64,000 bases of DNA, taken from assembly GCA_031769625.1 (NCBI GenBank), contig JAUIMM010001418.1, forward strand, positions 310,001 to 374,000, given 5' to 3'. The position numbers and the translations under genes are program-made. The DNA is from Taudactylus pleione (taxonomy: Eukaryota > Chordata > Amphibia > Anura > Myobatrachidae). Positions 37,408 through 51,828 of the stretch are shown piece after piece (the stretch's first letter is position 1; each line of letters opens with the position of its first letter). The notes under the pieces are model-generated. The model was not told the origin of the DNA and ran no database searches. It saw nothing but the letters and a program-made list of their open reading frames with translations.

Positions 37408-40400
37408 GTGTCAGTGCGTCAGTGGTATTTATATAATCACAGTAGTGTATCATTGTCAGTGCCTCAGTGGTATTTATATAATCACAGTAGTGTCTCTGTG
37501 TCAGTGCCTCAGTGGTATTTATATAATCACAGTAGTGTCAGTGCCTCAGTGGTTTTAATATTATTACAGCAGTGTCTCTGTGTCAGTGCCTCATTGGTAT
37601 TTATATAATCACAGTAATGTCTCTGTGTCAGTGTCTCAGTGGTATTTATATAATCACAGTATTGTATCTTTGTCAGTGCCTCAGTGGTATTTATATAATT
37701 ACAGTAGTGTCAGTGCCTCAGTGGTTTTTATATGATTACAGTAGTGTCTCTGTGTCAGTGCCTCAGTGGTATTTATATAATCACAGTAGTGTATCTTTGT
37801 CAGTGCCTCAGTGGTATTTATATAATTACAGTAGTGTCTCTGTGTCAGTGCCTCAGTGGTATTTCTATAATTACAGTAGTGTCTCTGTGTCAGTGCCTCA
37901 GTGGTATTTATATAATCACAGTAGTGTATCTGTGTCAGTGCCTCAGTGGTATTTATATAATTACAGTAGTGTCTCTGTGTCAGTGCCTCAGTGGTATTTA
38001 TATAATTACAGTAGTGTCTCTGTGTCAGTGCCTCAGTGGTATTTATATAATCACAGTAATGTATCTTTGTCAGTGCCTCAGTGGTATTTATATAATTACA
38101 GTAGTGTCTCTGTGTCAGTGCCTCAGTGGTATTTATATAATCACAGTAGTGTCTCTGTGTCAGTGCCTCAGTGGTATTTATATAATCACAGTAATGTCTC
38201 TGTGTCAGTGTCTCAGTGGTATTTATATAATCACAGTAGTGTATCTGTGTCAGTGCCTCAGTGGTATTTATATAATTACAGTAGTGTCTCTGTGTCAGTG
38301 CCACAGTGGTATTTATATAATTACAGTAGTGTCTCTGTGTCAGTGCCTCAGTGGTATTTATATAATCACAGTAATGTATCTTTGTCAGTGCCTCAGTGGT
38401 ATTTATATAATTACAGTAGTGTCTCTGTGTCAGTGCCTCAGTGGTATTTATATAATCACAGTAGTGTCTCAGTGTCAGTGCCTCAGTGGTATTTACATAA
38501 TCACAGTAATGTCTCTGTGTCAGTGCCTCAATGGTATTTATATAATCACAGTAGTGTATCTTTGTCAGTGCCTCAGTGGTATTTATATAATTACAGTAGT
38601 GTCAGTGCCTCAGTGGTTTTTATATGATTACAGTAGTGTCTCTGTGTCAGTGCCTCAAGGGTATTTATATAATCACAGTAGTGTATCTTTGTCAGTGCCT
38701 CAGTGGTATTTATATAATTACAGCAGTGTCTCTGTGTCAGTTCCTCAGTGGTATTTATATAATCACAGTAGTGTCTCTGTGTCAGTGCCTCAGTGGTATT
38801 TATATAATCACAGTAGTGTATCTTTGTCAGTGCCTCAGTGGTATTTATATAATCACAGTAGTGTATCTATGTCAGTGCCTCAGTGGCATTTATATTATTA
38901 CAGTAGTGTCTCTGTGTCAGTACATCAGTGGTATTTATATAATTACAGTAGTGTCTCTGTGTCAGTGCCTCAGTGGTATTTATATAATCACAGAAGTGTA
39001 TCTGTGTCAGTGCCTCAGTGGTATTTATATAATTACAGTAGTGTCTCTGTGTCAGTACCTCAGTGGTACTTTAATAATTACAGTTGTGTCTCTGTGTCAG
39101 TGCCTCAGTGGTATTTCTATAATTACAGTAGTGTCTCTGTGTCAGTGCCTCAGTGGTATTTATATAATTACAGTAGTGTCTCTGTGTCAGTGCATCAGTG
39201 GTATTTATATAATTACAGTAGTGTCTCTGTGTCAGTGCCTCAGAGGTATTTCTATAATCACAGTAGTATCTCTGTGTCAGTGCCTCAGTGGTATTTATAT
39301 AATCACAGTAGTGTCTGTGTCAGTGCCTCAGTGGTATTTATATAATTACAGTAGTGTCTCTGTGTCAGTGCCTCTGTGTTATTTATATAATCACAGTAGT
39401 TTATCTTTGTCAGTGCCTCAGTGGTATTTATATAATTACAGTAGTGTCTCCGTGTCAGTGCCTCAGTGGTATTTATATAATTACAGTAGTGTCTACGTGT
39501 CAGTGCCTTAGTGGTATTTATATAATTACAGTAGTGTCTCTGTGTCAGTGCCTCAGTGGTATTTATATAATCACAGTAGTGTCTCTGTGTCAGTGCCTCA
39601 GTGGTATTTATATAATCACAGTAGTGTATCTTTGTCAGTGCCTCAGTGGTATTTATATAATCACAGTAGTGTATCTTTGTCAGTGCCTCAGTGGTATTTA
39701 TATAATTACAATAGTGTCTCTGTGTCAGTGCCTCAGTGGTATTTATATAATCACAGTAGAGTCTCTGTGTCAGTGTCTCAGTGGTATTTATATAATCACA
39801 GTAGTGTCTCTGTGTCAGTGTCTCAGTGGTATTTATATAATCACAGTAGTGTATCTTTGTCAGTGCCTCAGTGGTATTTATATAATTACAGTAGTGTCTC
39901 TGTGTCTGTGCCTCAGTGGTATTTATATAATTACAGTAGTGTCTCTGTGTCAGTGCCTCAGTGGTATTTATATAATTACAGTAGTGTCTCTGTGTCAGTG
40001 CCTCAGTGGTATTTATATAATTACAGTAGTGTCTCTGTGTCTGTGCCTCAGTGGTATTTATATAATCACAGTAATGTATCTTTGTCAGTGCCTCAGTGGT
40101 ATTTATATAATTACAGTAGTGTCTCTGTGTCAGTGCCTCAGTGGTATTTATATAATTACAGTAGTGTCTCTGTGTCAGTGCCTCAGTGGTATTTATATAA
40201 TCACAGTAGTGTCAGTGCCTCAGTGGTATTTATATAATCACAGTAGTGTCAGTGCCACAGTGGTATTTATATAATCACAGTAGTGTATCATTGTCAGTGC
40301 CTCAGTGGTATTTATATAATCACAGTAGTGTCTACGTGTCAGTGCCTCAGTGGTATTTATATAATTACGGTAGTGTCTCTGTGTCAGTGCCTCAGTGGTA

Positions 40401-41968
40401 TTTATATAATCACAGTAGTGTCTCTGTGTCAGTGTCTCCATGGTATTTATATAATCACAGTAGTGTATCTTTGTCAGTGCCTCAGTGGTATTTACATAAT
40501 TACAGTAGTGTCTCTGTGTCAGTGCCTCAGTGGTATTTATATAATTACAGTAGTGTCTCTGTGTCAGTGCCTCAGTGGTATTTATATAATCACAGTAGTG
40601 TATCTGTGTCTGTGCCTCAGTGGTATTTATATAATCACAGTAATGTATCTTTGTCAGTGCCTCAGTGGTATTTATATAATTACAGTAGTGTCTCTGTGTC
40701 AGTGCCTCAGTGGTATTTATATAATTACAGTAGTGTCTCTGTGTCAGTGCCTCATTGGTATTTATATAATCACAGTAGTGTCAGTGCCTCAGTGGTATTT
40801 ATATAATCACAGTAGTGTCAGTGCCTCAGTGGTATTTATATAATCACAGTAGTCTATCATTGTCAGTGCCTCAGTGGTATTTATATAATCACAGTAGTGT
40901 CTCTGTGTCAGTGCCTCAGTGGTATTTATATAATCACAGTAGTGACTCTGTGTCAGTGCCTCAGTGGGATTTATATAATCACAGTAGTGTCTCTTTGTCA
41001 GTGCCACAGTGGTATTTATTTAATCACCGTAGTGTATCTTTGTCAGTGCCTCAGTGGTATTTATATAATAACAGTAGTATTTCTGTGTCAGTGCCTCAGT
41101 GGTATTTATATAATCACAGTAGTGTATCTTTGTCAGTGCCTCAGTGGTATTTTTATAATTACAGTAGTGTCTCTGTGTCAGTGCCTCAGTGGTATTTATA
41201 TAATTACAGTAGTGTATCTGTGTCAGTGCCTCAGTGGTATTTATTTAATCACAGTATTGTATCTTTGACAGTGCCTCAGTGGTATTTATATAATTACAGT
41301 AGTGTCTCTGTGTCAGTGCCTCAGTGGTATTTATATAATTACAGTAGTGTCTCTGTGTCAGTGTCTCAGTGGTATTTATATACTCACAGTAGTGTATCTT
41401 TGTCAGTGCCTCAGTGGTATTTATATAATTACAGTAGTTTCTCTGTGTCAGTGCCTCAGTGGTATTTATATAATCACAGTAGTGTATCTATGTCAGTGCC
41501 TCAGTGGCATTTATATAATTACAGTAGTGTCTCTGTGTCAGTGCCTCAGTGGTATTTATATAATTACAGTAGTGTCTCTGTGTCAGTGCCTCAGTGGTAT
41601 TTATATAATCACAGTAGTGTATCTTTGTCAGTGCCTCAGTGGTATTTATATAATCACAGTAGTGTATCTGTGTCAGTGCCTCAGTGGTATTTATATAATT
41701 ACAGTAGTGTCTCTGTGTCAGTGCCTCAGTGGTATTTATATAATTACAGTAGTGTCTCTGTGTCTGTGCCTCAGTGGTATTTATATAATCACAGTAATGT
41801 ATCTTTGTCAGTGCCTCAGTGGTATTTATATAATTACAGTAGTGTCTCTGTGTCAGTGCCTCAGTGGTATTTATATAATTACAGTAATGTCTCTGTGTCA
41901 GTGCCTCAGTGGTATTTCTATAATCACAGTAGTGTCAGTGCTTCAGTGGTATTTATATAATCACAGAA
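37408..41968 (+). repeat. Block C: 4561-bp higher-order unit (103 monomers), left copy
   Basis: It consists of 93 units of 45, 9 of 37 and 1 of 43 = 4561 bp. It opens with a short unit, then carries gtggttttaatattatt near 37550, atatgattacagt near 37732 and 38624, the 43-bp unit tail at 39311, tctccatgg at 40435 and the tgggattta unit near 40965. It is a composite of B-like and A-like material; 40238-41340 recurs at 46416 (offset 6178, 140 monomers). Confidence 0.82.
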
Positions 41969-44340
41969 GTGTCAGTGCCTCAGTGGTATTTATATAATCA
42001 CAGTAGTGTATCATTGTCAGTGCCTCAGTGGTATTTATATAATCACAGTAGTGTCTCTGTGTCAGTGCCTCAGTGGTATTTATATAATCACAGTAGTGTC
42101 AGTGCCTCAGTGGTTTTAATATTATTACAGCAGTGTCTCTGTGTCAGTGCCTCATTGGTATTTATATAATCACAGTAATGTCTCTGTGTCAGTGTCTCAG
42201 TGGTATTTATATAATCACAGTATTGTATCTTTGTCAGTGCCTCAGTGGTATTTATATAATTACAGTAGTGTCAGTGCCTCAGTGGTTTTTATATGATTAC
42301 AGTAGTGTCTCTGTGTCAGTGCCTCAGTGGTATTTATATAATCACAGTAGTGTATCTTTGTCAGTGCCTCAGTGGTATTTATATAATTACAGTAGTGTCT
42401 CTGTGTCAGTGCCTCAGTGGTATTTCTATAATTACAGTAGTGTCTCTGTGTCAGTGCCTCAGTGGTATTTATATAATCACAGTAGTGTATCTGTGTCAGT
42501 GCCTCAGTGGTATTTATATAATTACAGTAGTGTCTCTGTGTCAGTGCCTCAGTGGTATTTATATAATTACAGTAGTGTCTCTGTGTCAGTGCCTCAGTGG
42601 TATTTATATAATCACAGTAATGTATCTTTGTCAGTGCCTCAGTGGTATTTATATAATTACAGTAGTGTCTCTGTGTCAGTGCCTCAGTGGTATTTATATA
42701 ATCACAGTAGTGTCTCTGTGTCAGTGCCTCAGTGGTATTTATATAATCACAGTAATGTCTCTGTGTCAGTGTCTCAGTGGTATTTATATAATCACAGTAG
42801 TGTATCTGTGTCAGTGCCTCAGTGGTATTTATATAATTACAGTAGTGTCTCTGTGTCAGTGCCACAGTGGTATTTATATAATTACAGTAGTGTCTCTGTG
42901 TCAGTGCCTCAGTGGTATTTATATAATCACAGTAATGTATCTTTGTCAGTGCCTCAGTGGTATTTATATAATTACAGTAGTGTCTCTGTGTCAGTGCCTC
43001 AGTGGTATTTATATAATCACAGTAGTGTCTCAGTGTCAGTGCCTCAGTGGTATTTACATAATCACAGTAATGTCTCTGTGTCAGTGCCTCAATGGTATTT
43101 ATATAATCACAGTAGTGTATCTTTGTCAGTGCCTCAGTGGTATTTATATAATTACAGTAGTGTCAGTGCCTCAGTGGTTTTTATATGATTACAGTAGTGT
43201 CTCTGTGTCAGTGCCTCAATGGTATTTATATAATCACAGTAGTGTATCTTTGTCAGTGCCTCAGTGGTATTTATATAATTACAGCAGTGTCTCTGTGTCA
43301 GTTCCTCAGTGGTATTTATATAATCACAGTAGTGTCTCTGTGTCAGTGCCTCAGTGGTATTTATATAATCACAGTAGTGTATCTTTGTCAGTGCCTCAGT
43401 GGTATTTATATAATCACAGTAGTGTATCTATGTCAGTGCCTCAGTGGCATTTATATTATTACAGTAGTGTCTCTGTGTCAGTACGTCAGTGGTATTTATA
43501 TAATTACAGTAGTGTCTCTGTGTCAGTGCCTCAGTGGTATTTATATAATCACAGAAGTGTATCTGTGTCAGTGCCTCAGTGGTATTTATATAATTACAGT
43601 AGTGTCTCTGTGTCAGTACCTCAGTGGTACTTTAATAATTACAGTTGTGTCTCTGTGTCAGTGCCTCAGTGGTATTTCTATAATTACAGTAGTGTCTCTG
43701 TGTCAGTGCCTCAGTGGTATTTATATAATTACAGTAGTGTCTCTGTGTCAGTGCATCAGTGGTATTTATATAATTACAGTAGTGTCTCTGTGTCAGTGCC
43801 TCAGAGGTATTTCTATAATCACAGTAGTATCTCTGTGTCAGTGCCTCAGTGGTATTTATATAATCACAGTAGTGTCTGTGTCAGTGCCTCAGTGGTATTT
43901 ATATAATTACAGTAGTGTCTCTGTGTCAGTGCCTCTGTGTTATTTATATAATCACAGTAGTTTATCTTTGTCAGTGCCTCAGTGGTATTTATATAATTAC
44001 AGTAGTGTCTCCGTGTCAGTGCCTCAGTGGTATTTATATAATTACAGTAGTGTCTACGTGTCAGTGCCTTAGTGGTATTTATATAATTACAGTAGTGTCT
44101 CTGTGTCAGTGCCTCAGTGGTATTTATATAATCACAGTAGTGTCTCTGTGTCAGTGCCTCAGTGGTATTTATATAATCACAGTAGTGTATCTTTGTCAGT
44201 GCCTCAGTGGTATTTATATAATCACAGTAGTGTATCTTTGTCAGTGCCTCAGTGGTATTTATATAATTACAATAGTGTCTCTGTGTCAGTGCCTCAGTGG
44301 TATTTATATAATCACAGTAGAGTCTCTGTGTCAGTGTCTC
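41969..44340 (+). repeat. Block C, right copy (partial)
   Basis: It follows the left copy at 4561 bp (37572/42133, 37732/42293, 38624/43185, 39354/43915). After about 44.34 kb it passes into block D instead of the tctccatgg part. Differences from the left copy include cctcaatgg near 43215 against cctcaaggg near 38654, and gtacgtcag near 43483 against gtacatcag near 38922. Confidence 0.82.
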
Positions 44341-45629
44341 AGTGGTATTTATATAATCACAGTAGTGTATCTTTGTCAGTGCCTCAGTGGTATTTATATA
44401 ATTACAGTAGTGTCAGTGCCTCAGTGGTTTTTATATAATTACAGTAGTGTCTCTGTGTCAGTGCCTCAGTGGTATTTATATAATCACAGTAGTGTATCTT
44501 TGTCAGTGCCTCAGTGGTATTTATATAATTACAGTAGTGTCTCTGTGTCAGTGCCTCAGTGGTATTTATATAATCACAGTAGTGTATCTATGTCAGTGCC
44601 TCTGTGGCATTTATATAATTACAGTAGTGTCTCTGTGTCAGTGCCTCAGTGGTATTTATATACTCACAGTAGTGTCTCTGTGTCAGTGCCTCAGTGGTAT
44701 TTATATAATCACAGTAGTGTATCTTTGTCAGTGCCTCAGTGGTATTTATATAATCACAGTAGTGTATCTTTGTCAGTGCCTCAGTGGTATTTATATAATT
44801 ACAGTAGTGTCTCTGTGTCAGTGCCTCAGCTGTATTTATTTAATCACAGTAGAGTCTCTGTGTCAGTGTCTCAGTGGTATTTATATACTCACAGTGGTGT
44901 ATCTTTGTCAGTGCCTCAGTGGTATTTATATAATTACAGTAGTTTCTCTGTGTCAGTGCCTCAGTGGTATTTATATAATCACAGTAGTGTATCTATGTCA
45001 GTGCCTCAGTGGCATTTATATAATTACAGTAGTGTCTCTGTGTCAGTGCCTCAGTGGTATTTATATAATTACAGTAGTGTCTCTGTGTCAGTGCCTCAGT
45101 GGTATTTATATAATCACAGTAGTGTATCTTTGTCAGTGCCTCAGTGGTATTTATATAATCACAGTAGTGTATCTGTGTCAGTGCCTCAGTGGTATTTATA
45201 TAATTACAGTAGTGTCGACGTGTCAGTGCCTTAGTGGTATTTATATAATTACGGTAGTGTCTCTGTGTCAGTGCCTCAGTGGTATTTATATAATCACAGT
45301 AGTGTCTCTGTGTCAGTGCCTCAGTGGTATTTATATAATCACAGTAGTGTATCTTTGTCAGTGCCTCAGTGGTATTTATATAATCACAGTAGTGTATCTT
45401 TGTCAGTGCCTCAGTGGTATTTATATAATCACAGTAGAGTCAGTGCCTCAGTGGTATTTATATAATCACAGTAGTGTCAGTGCCTCAGTGGTATTTATAT
45501 AATCACAGTAGTGTATCACTGTCAGTGCCTCAGTGGTATTTATATAATCACAGTAGTGTCAGTGCCTCAGTGGTATTTATATAATCACAGTACTGTCAGT
45601 GCCTCAGTGTTATTTATATTATCACAGTA
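44340..45629 (+). repeat. Block D, copy 1
   Basis: Landmarks are cctctgtggcattta near 44600, cctcagctgtatttattt near 44825, agtagtttctctg near 44940 and a rare gtgtcgacgtgtcag at about 45211. The stretch from 44447 recurs from 54487 (offset 10,040) and from 62169. Short units follow near 45438, 45476, 45558, 45594 and 45628. It has the same repeat plan as the rest of the window. Confidence 0.78.
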
Positions 45630-46415
45630 GTGTCAGTGCCTCAGTGGTATTTATATAATCACAGTAGTGTATCTTTGTCAGTGCCTCAGTGGTATTTATA
45701 TAATCACAGTAGTGTCTCTGTGTCAGTGCTTAATTGGTATTTATATAATCACAGTAGTGTATCATTGTCAGTGTCTCAGTGGTATTTATATAATCACAGT
45801 AGTGTCTCTGTGTCAGTGCCTCAGTGGTAATTATTTAATCACAGTAGTGTCTCTGTGTCAGTGCCTCAGTGGTATTTATATAATCACAGTAGTGTCTCTG
45901 TGTCAGTGCCACAGTGGTTTTAATTTAATCACAGTATTGTATCTTTGTCAGTACCTCAGTGGTATTTATATACTAACAGTAGTGTTTCTGTGTCAGTGCC
46001 TCAGTGGTATTTATATAATCACAGTAGTGTCTCTGTGTCAGTGTCTCAGTGGTATTTATATAATCACAGTAGTGTATCTTTGTCAGTGCCTCAGTGGTAT
46101 TTATATAATTACAGTAGTGTCTCTGTGTCTGTGCCTCAGTGGTATTTATATAATTACAGTAGTGTCTCTGTGTCAGTGCCTCAGTGGTATTTATATAATT
46201 ACAGTAGTGTCTCTGTGTCTGTGCCTCAGTGGTATTTATATAATCACAGTAATGTATCTTTGTCAGTGCCTCAGTGGTATTTATATAATTACAGTAGTGT
46301 CTCTGTGTCAGTGCCTCAGTGGTATTTATATAATTACAGTAGTGTCTCTGTGTCAGTGCCTCAGTGGTATTTATATAATCACAGTAGTGTCAGTGCCTCA
46401 GTGGTATTTATATAA
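45630..46415 (+). repeat. Block A fragment
   Basis: It carries the fifth and last gtgcttaattgg landmark (45726) and the ggttttaatttaatc unit near 45915. It aligns with 25093 onward at about 20,537 bp until 46.1 kb and then has one T-form monomer fewer. Only about 0.8 kb of A is present here, between D and a copy of the second half of C. Confidence 0.78.
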
Positions 46416-47599
46416 TCACAGTAGTGTCAGTGCCACAGTGGTATTTATATAATCACAGTAGTGTATCATTGTCAGTGCCTCAGTGGTATTTATATAATCA
46501 CAGTAGTGTCTACGTGTCAGTGCCTCAGTGGTATTTATATAATTACGGTAGTGTCTCTGTGTCAGTGCCTCAGTGGTATTTATATAATCACAGTAGTGTC
46601 TCTGTGTCAGTGTCTCCATGGTATTTATATAATCACAGTAGTGTATCTTTGTCAGTGCCTCAGTGGTATTTACATAATTACAGTAGTGTCTCTGTGTCAG
46701 TGCCTCAGTGGTATTTATATAATTACAGTAGTGTCTCTGTGTCAGTGCCTCAGTGGTATTTATATAATCACAGTAGTGTATCTGTGTCTGTGCCTCAGTG
46801 GTATTTATATAATCACAGTAATGTATCTTTGTCAGTGCCTCAGTGGTATTTATATAATTACAGTAGTGTCTCTGTGTCAGTGCCTCAGTGGTATTTATAT
46901 AATTACAGTAGTGTCTCTGTGTCAGTGCCTCATTGGTATTTATATAATCACAGTAGTGTCAGTGCCTCAGTGGTATTTATATAATCACAGTAGTGTCAGT
47001 GCCTCAGTGGTATTTATATAATCACAGTAGTCTATCATTGTCAGTGCCTCAGTGGTATTTATATAATCACAGTAGTGTCTCTGTGTCAGTGCCTCAGTGG
47101 TATTTATATAATCACAGTAATGACTCTGTGTCAGTGCCTCAGTGGGATTTATATAATCACAGTAGTGTCTCTTTGTCAGTGCCACAGTGGTATTTATTTA
47201 ATCACCGTAGTGTATCTTTGTCAGTGCCTCAGTGGTATTTATATAATAACAGTAGTATTTCTGTGTCAGTGCCTCAGTGGTATTTATATAATCACAGTAG
47301 TGTATCTTTGTCAGTGCCTCAGTGGTATTTTTATAATTACAGTAGTGTCTCTGTGTCAGTGCCTCAGTGGTATTTATATAATTACAGTAGTGTATCTGTG
47401 TCAGTGCCTCAGTGGTATTTATTTAATCACAGTATTGTATCTTTGACAGTGCCTCAGTGGTATTTATATAATTACAGTAGTGTCTCTGTGTCAGTGCCTC
47501 AGTGGTATTTATATAATTACAGTAGTGTCTCTGTGTCAGTGCCTCAGTGGTATTTATATAATCACAGTAGTGTCAGTGCCTCAGTGGTATTTATATAAG
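46416..47599 (+). repeat. Second copy of the tctccatgg segment of block C/B
   Basis: It matches 40238-41340 at 6178 bp (40246/46424, 40815/46993, 40897/47075), including tctccatgg at 46613 and tgggattta near 47143. A private change is agtaatgactctg near 47118, where sister copies have agtagtgactctg. Confidence 0.78.
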
Positions 47600-50375
47600 C
47601 ACAGTAGTGTCAGTGCCTCAGTGGTATTTATATAATCACAGTAGTGTATCTTTGTCAGTGCCTCAGTGGTATTTATATTATCACAGTAGTGTCTCTGTGT
47701 CAGTGCCTCAGTAGTATTTATATAATTACAGTAGTGTCTCTGTGTCAGTGCCTCAGTGGTATTTATATAATTACAGTAGTGTCTCTGTTTCAGTGCCTCA
47801 GTGGTATTTATATAATCACAGTAGTGTATCTGTGTCAGTGCCTCAGTGGTATTTATATAATTACAGTAGTGTCTCTGTGTCAGTGCCTCAGTGGTATTTA
47901 TATAATTACAGTAGTGTCTCTGTGTCTGTGCCTCAGTGGTATTTATATAATCACAGTAATGTATCTTTGTCAGTGCCTCAGTGGTATTTATATAATTACA
48001 GTAGTATCTCTGTGTCAGTGCCTCAGTGGTATTTATATAATTACAGTAGTGTCTCTGTGTCAGTGCCTCAGTGGTATTTCTATAATCACAGTAGTGTCAG
48101 TGCGTCAATGGTATTTATATAATCACAGAAGTGTCAGTGCCTCAGTGGTATTTATATAATCACAGTAGTGTATCATTGTCAGTGCTTCAGTGGTATTTAT
48201 ATAATCACAGTAGTGTCTCTGTGTCAGTGCCTCAGTGGTATTTATATAATCACAGTAGTGTCAGTGCCTCAGTGGTTTTTATATGATTACAGCAGTGTCT
48301 CTGTGTCAGTGTCTCAGTGGAATTTATATAATCACAGTATTGTATCTTTGTCAGTGCCTCAGTGGTATTTATATAATCACAGTAGTGTCAGTGCCTCAGT
48401 GGTTTTTATATGATTACAGTAGTGTCTCTGTGTCAGTGCCTCAGTGGTATTTATATAATCACAGTAGTGTATCTTTGTCAGTGCCTCAGTGGTATTTATA
48501 TAATTACAGTAGTGTCTCTGTGTCAGTGCCTCAGTGGTATTTCTATAATTACAGTAGTGTCTCTGTGTCAGTGCCTCAGTGGTATTTATATAATCACAGT
48601 AGTGTATCTGTGTCAGTGCCTCAGTGGTATTTATATAATTACAGTAGTGTCTCTGTGTCAGTGCCTCAGTGGTATTTATATAATCACAGTAGTGTCTCTG
48701 TGTCAGTGCCTCAGTGGTATTTATATAATCACAGTAATATCTCTGTGTCAGTGTCTCAGTGGTATTTATATAATTACAGTAGTGTATCTGTGTCAGTGCC
48801 TCAGTGGTATTTATATAATTACAGTAGTGTCTCTGTGTCAGTGCCACAGTGGTATTTATATAATTACAGTAGTGTCTCTGTGTCAGTGCCTCAGTGTTAT
48901 TTATATAATCACAGTAATGTATCTTTGTCAGTGCCTCAGTGGAATTTATATAATTACAGTAGTGTCTCTGTGTCAGTGCCTCAGTGGTATTTATATAATC
49001 ACAGTAGTGTCTCAGTGTCAGTGCCTCAGTGGTATTTATATAATCACAGTAATGTCTCTGTGTCAGTGTCTCAGTGGTATTTATATAATGACAGTAGTGT
49101 ATCTTTGTCAGTGCCTCAGTGGTATTTATATAATTACAGTAGTGTCAGTGCCTCAGTGGTTTTTATATGATTACAGTAGTGTCTCTGTGTCAGTGCCTCA
49201 AGGGTATTTATATAATCACAGTAGTGTATCTTTGTCAGTGCCTCAGTGGTATTTATATAATTACAGCAGTGTCTCTGTGTCAGTTCCTCAGTGGTATTTA
49301 TATAATCACAGTAGTGTCTCTGTGTCAGTGCCTCAGTGGTATTTATATAATCACAGTAGTGTATCTTTGTCAGTGCCTCAGTGGTATTTATATAATCACA
49401 GTAGTGTATCTATGTCAGTGCCTCAGTGGCATTTATATTATCACAGTAGTGTCTCTGTGTCAGTACGTCAGTGGTACTTATATAATTACAGTAGTGTCTC
49501 TGTGTCAGTGCCTCAGTGGTATTTATATAATCACAGAAGTGTATCTGTGTCAGTGCCTCAGTGGTATTTATATAATTACAGTAGTGTCTCTGTGTCAGTA
49601 CCTCAGTGGAACTTATATAATTACAGTTGTGTCTCTGTGTCAGTGCCTCAGTGGTATTTCTATAATTACAGTAGTGTCTCTGTGTCAGTGCCTCAGTGGT
49701 ATTTATATAATTACAGTAGTGTCTCTGTGTCAGTGCATCAGTGGTATTTATATAATTACAGTAGTGTCTCTGTGTCAGTGCCTCAGAGGTATTTCTATAA
49801 TCACAGTAGTATCTCTGTGTCAGTGCCTCAGTGGTATTTATATAATCACAGTAGTGTCTGTGTCAGTGCCTCAGTGGTATTTATATAATTACAGTAGTGT
49901 CTCTGTGTCAGTGCCTCTGTGTTATTTATATAATCACAGTAGTTTATCTTTGTCAGTGCCTCAGTGGTATTTATATAATTACAGTAGTGTCTCCGTGTCA
50001 GTGCCTCAGTGGTATTTATATATTTACAGTAGTGTCTACGTGTCAGTGCCTTAGTGGTATTTATATAATTACGGTAGTGTCTCTGTGTCAGTGCCTCAGT
50101 GGTATTTATATAATCACAGTAGTGTCTCTGTGTCAGTGCCTCAGTGGTATTTATATAATCACAGTAGTGTATCTTTGTCAGTGCCTCAGTGGTATTTACA
50201 TAATCACAGTAGTGTATCTTTGTCAGTGCCTCAGTGGTATTTATATAATTACAGTAGTGTCTCTGTGTCAGTGCCTCAGTGGTATTTATATAATCACAGT
50301 AGAGTCAGTGCCTCAGTGGTATTTATATAATCACAGTAGTGTCAGTGCCTCAGTGGTATTTATATAATCACAGTA
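47600..50375 (+). repeat. Block B, copy 6
   Basis: It aligns with 29362 onward at 18,238 bp (29406/47644, 30045/48283, 30929/49167, 31659/49897), including the 43-bp unit tail at 49854. The right part matches 7637-8115 (offset 42,260). Private changes include cctcagtagt near 47708 and atatatttac near 50021. Confidence 0.8.
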
Positions 50376-51828
50376 GTGTATCATTGTCAGTGCCTCAGTG
50401 GTATTTATATAATCACAGTAGTGTCAGTGCCTCAGTGGTATTTATATAATCACAGTAGTGTATCATTGTCAGTGCCTCAGTGGTATTTATATAATCACAG
50501 TAGTGTCTCTTTGTCAGTGCCTCAGTGGTATTTATATAATCACATTAGTGTCTCTGTGTCAGTGCTTCAGTGGTATTTATATAATCACAGTAGTGTCTCT
50601 GTGTCAGTGCCACAGTGGTATTTATTTAATCACAGTATTGTATCTTTGACAGTGCCTCAGTGGTATTTATATAATAACAGTAGTGTTTCTGTGTCAGTGC
50701 CTCAGTGGTATTTAAATAATCACAGAAGTGTCTCTGTGTCAGTGTCTCAGTGGTATTTATATAATCACAGTAGTGTATCTTTGTCAGTGCCTCAGTGGTA
50801 TTTATATAATTACAGTAGTGTCTCTGTGTCAGTGCCTCAGTGGTATTTATATAATTACAGTAGTGTCTCTGTGTCAGTGCCTCAGTGGTATTTATATAAT
50901 CACAGTAGTGTCAGTGCCTCAGTGGTATTTATATAATCACAGTAGTGTCAGTGCCTCAGTGGTATTTATATAATCACAGTAGTGTATCTTTGTCAGTGCC
51001 TCAGTGGTATTTATATTATCACAGTAGTGTCTCTGTGTCAGTGCCTCAGTGGTATTTATATAATCACAGTAGTGTCTCTGTGTCAGTGCCTCAGTGGTAT
51101 TTATATAATCACATTAGTGTCTCTCTGTCAGTGCCACAGTGGTATTTATTTAATCACAGTAGTGTATCTTTGTCAGTGCCTCAGTGGTATTTATATAATA
51201 ACAGTAGTGTTTCTGTATCAGTGCCTCAGTGGTATTTATATAATCACAGTAGTGTATCTTTGTCAGTGCCTCAGTGGTATTTTTATAATTACAGTAGTGT
51301 CTCTGTGTCAGTGCCTCAGTGGTATTTATATAATCACAGTAGTGTCTCTGTGTCAGTGTCTCAGTGGTATTTATATAATCACAGTAGTGTATCTTTGTCA
51401 GTGCCTCAGTGGTATTTATATAATTACAGTAGTGTCTCTGTGTCAGTGCCTCAGTGGTATTTATATAATTACAGTAGTGTCTCTGTGTCAGTGCCTCAGT
51501 GGTATTTATATAATCACAGTAGTGTATCTGTGTCAGTGCCTCAGTGGTATTTATATAATTACAGTAGTGTCTCTGTGTCAGTGCCTCAGTGGTATTTATA
51601 TAATTACAGTAGTGTCTCTGTGTCTGTGCCTCAGTGGTATTTATATAATCACAGTAATGTATCTTTGTCAGTGCCTCAGTGGTATTTATATAATTACAGT
51701 AGTGTCTCTGTGTCAGTGCCTCAGTGGTATTTATATAATTACAGTAGTGTCTCTGTGTCAGTGCCTCAGTGGTATTTCTATAATCACAGTAGTGTCAGTG
51801 CTTCAGTGGTATTTATATAATCACAGAA
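50376..51828 (+). repeat. Block X, copy 5
   Basis: It aligns with 1-1365 (offset 50,399) and 36524-37400 (offset 14,421), and its first part with 8116 onward (offset 42,260). It contains tatttatttaatc near 50620, a tttgacag tail near 50646 and the tttaaataatcacagaag unit at 50710. It is the fullest copy of X in the window. Confidence 0.8.
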
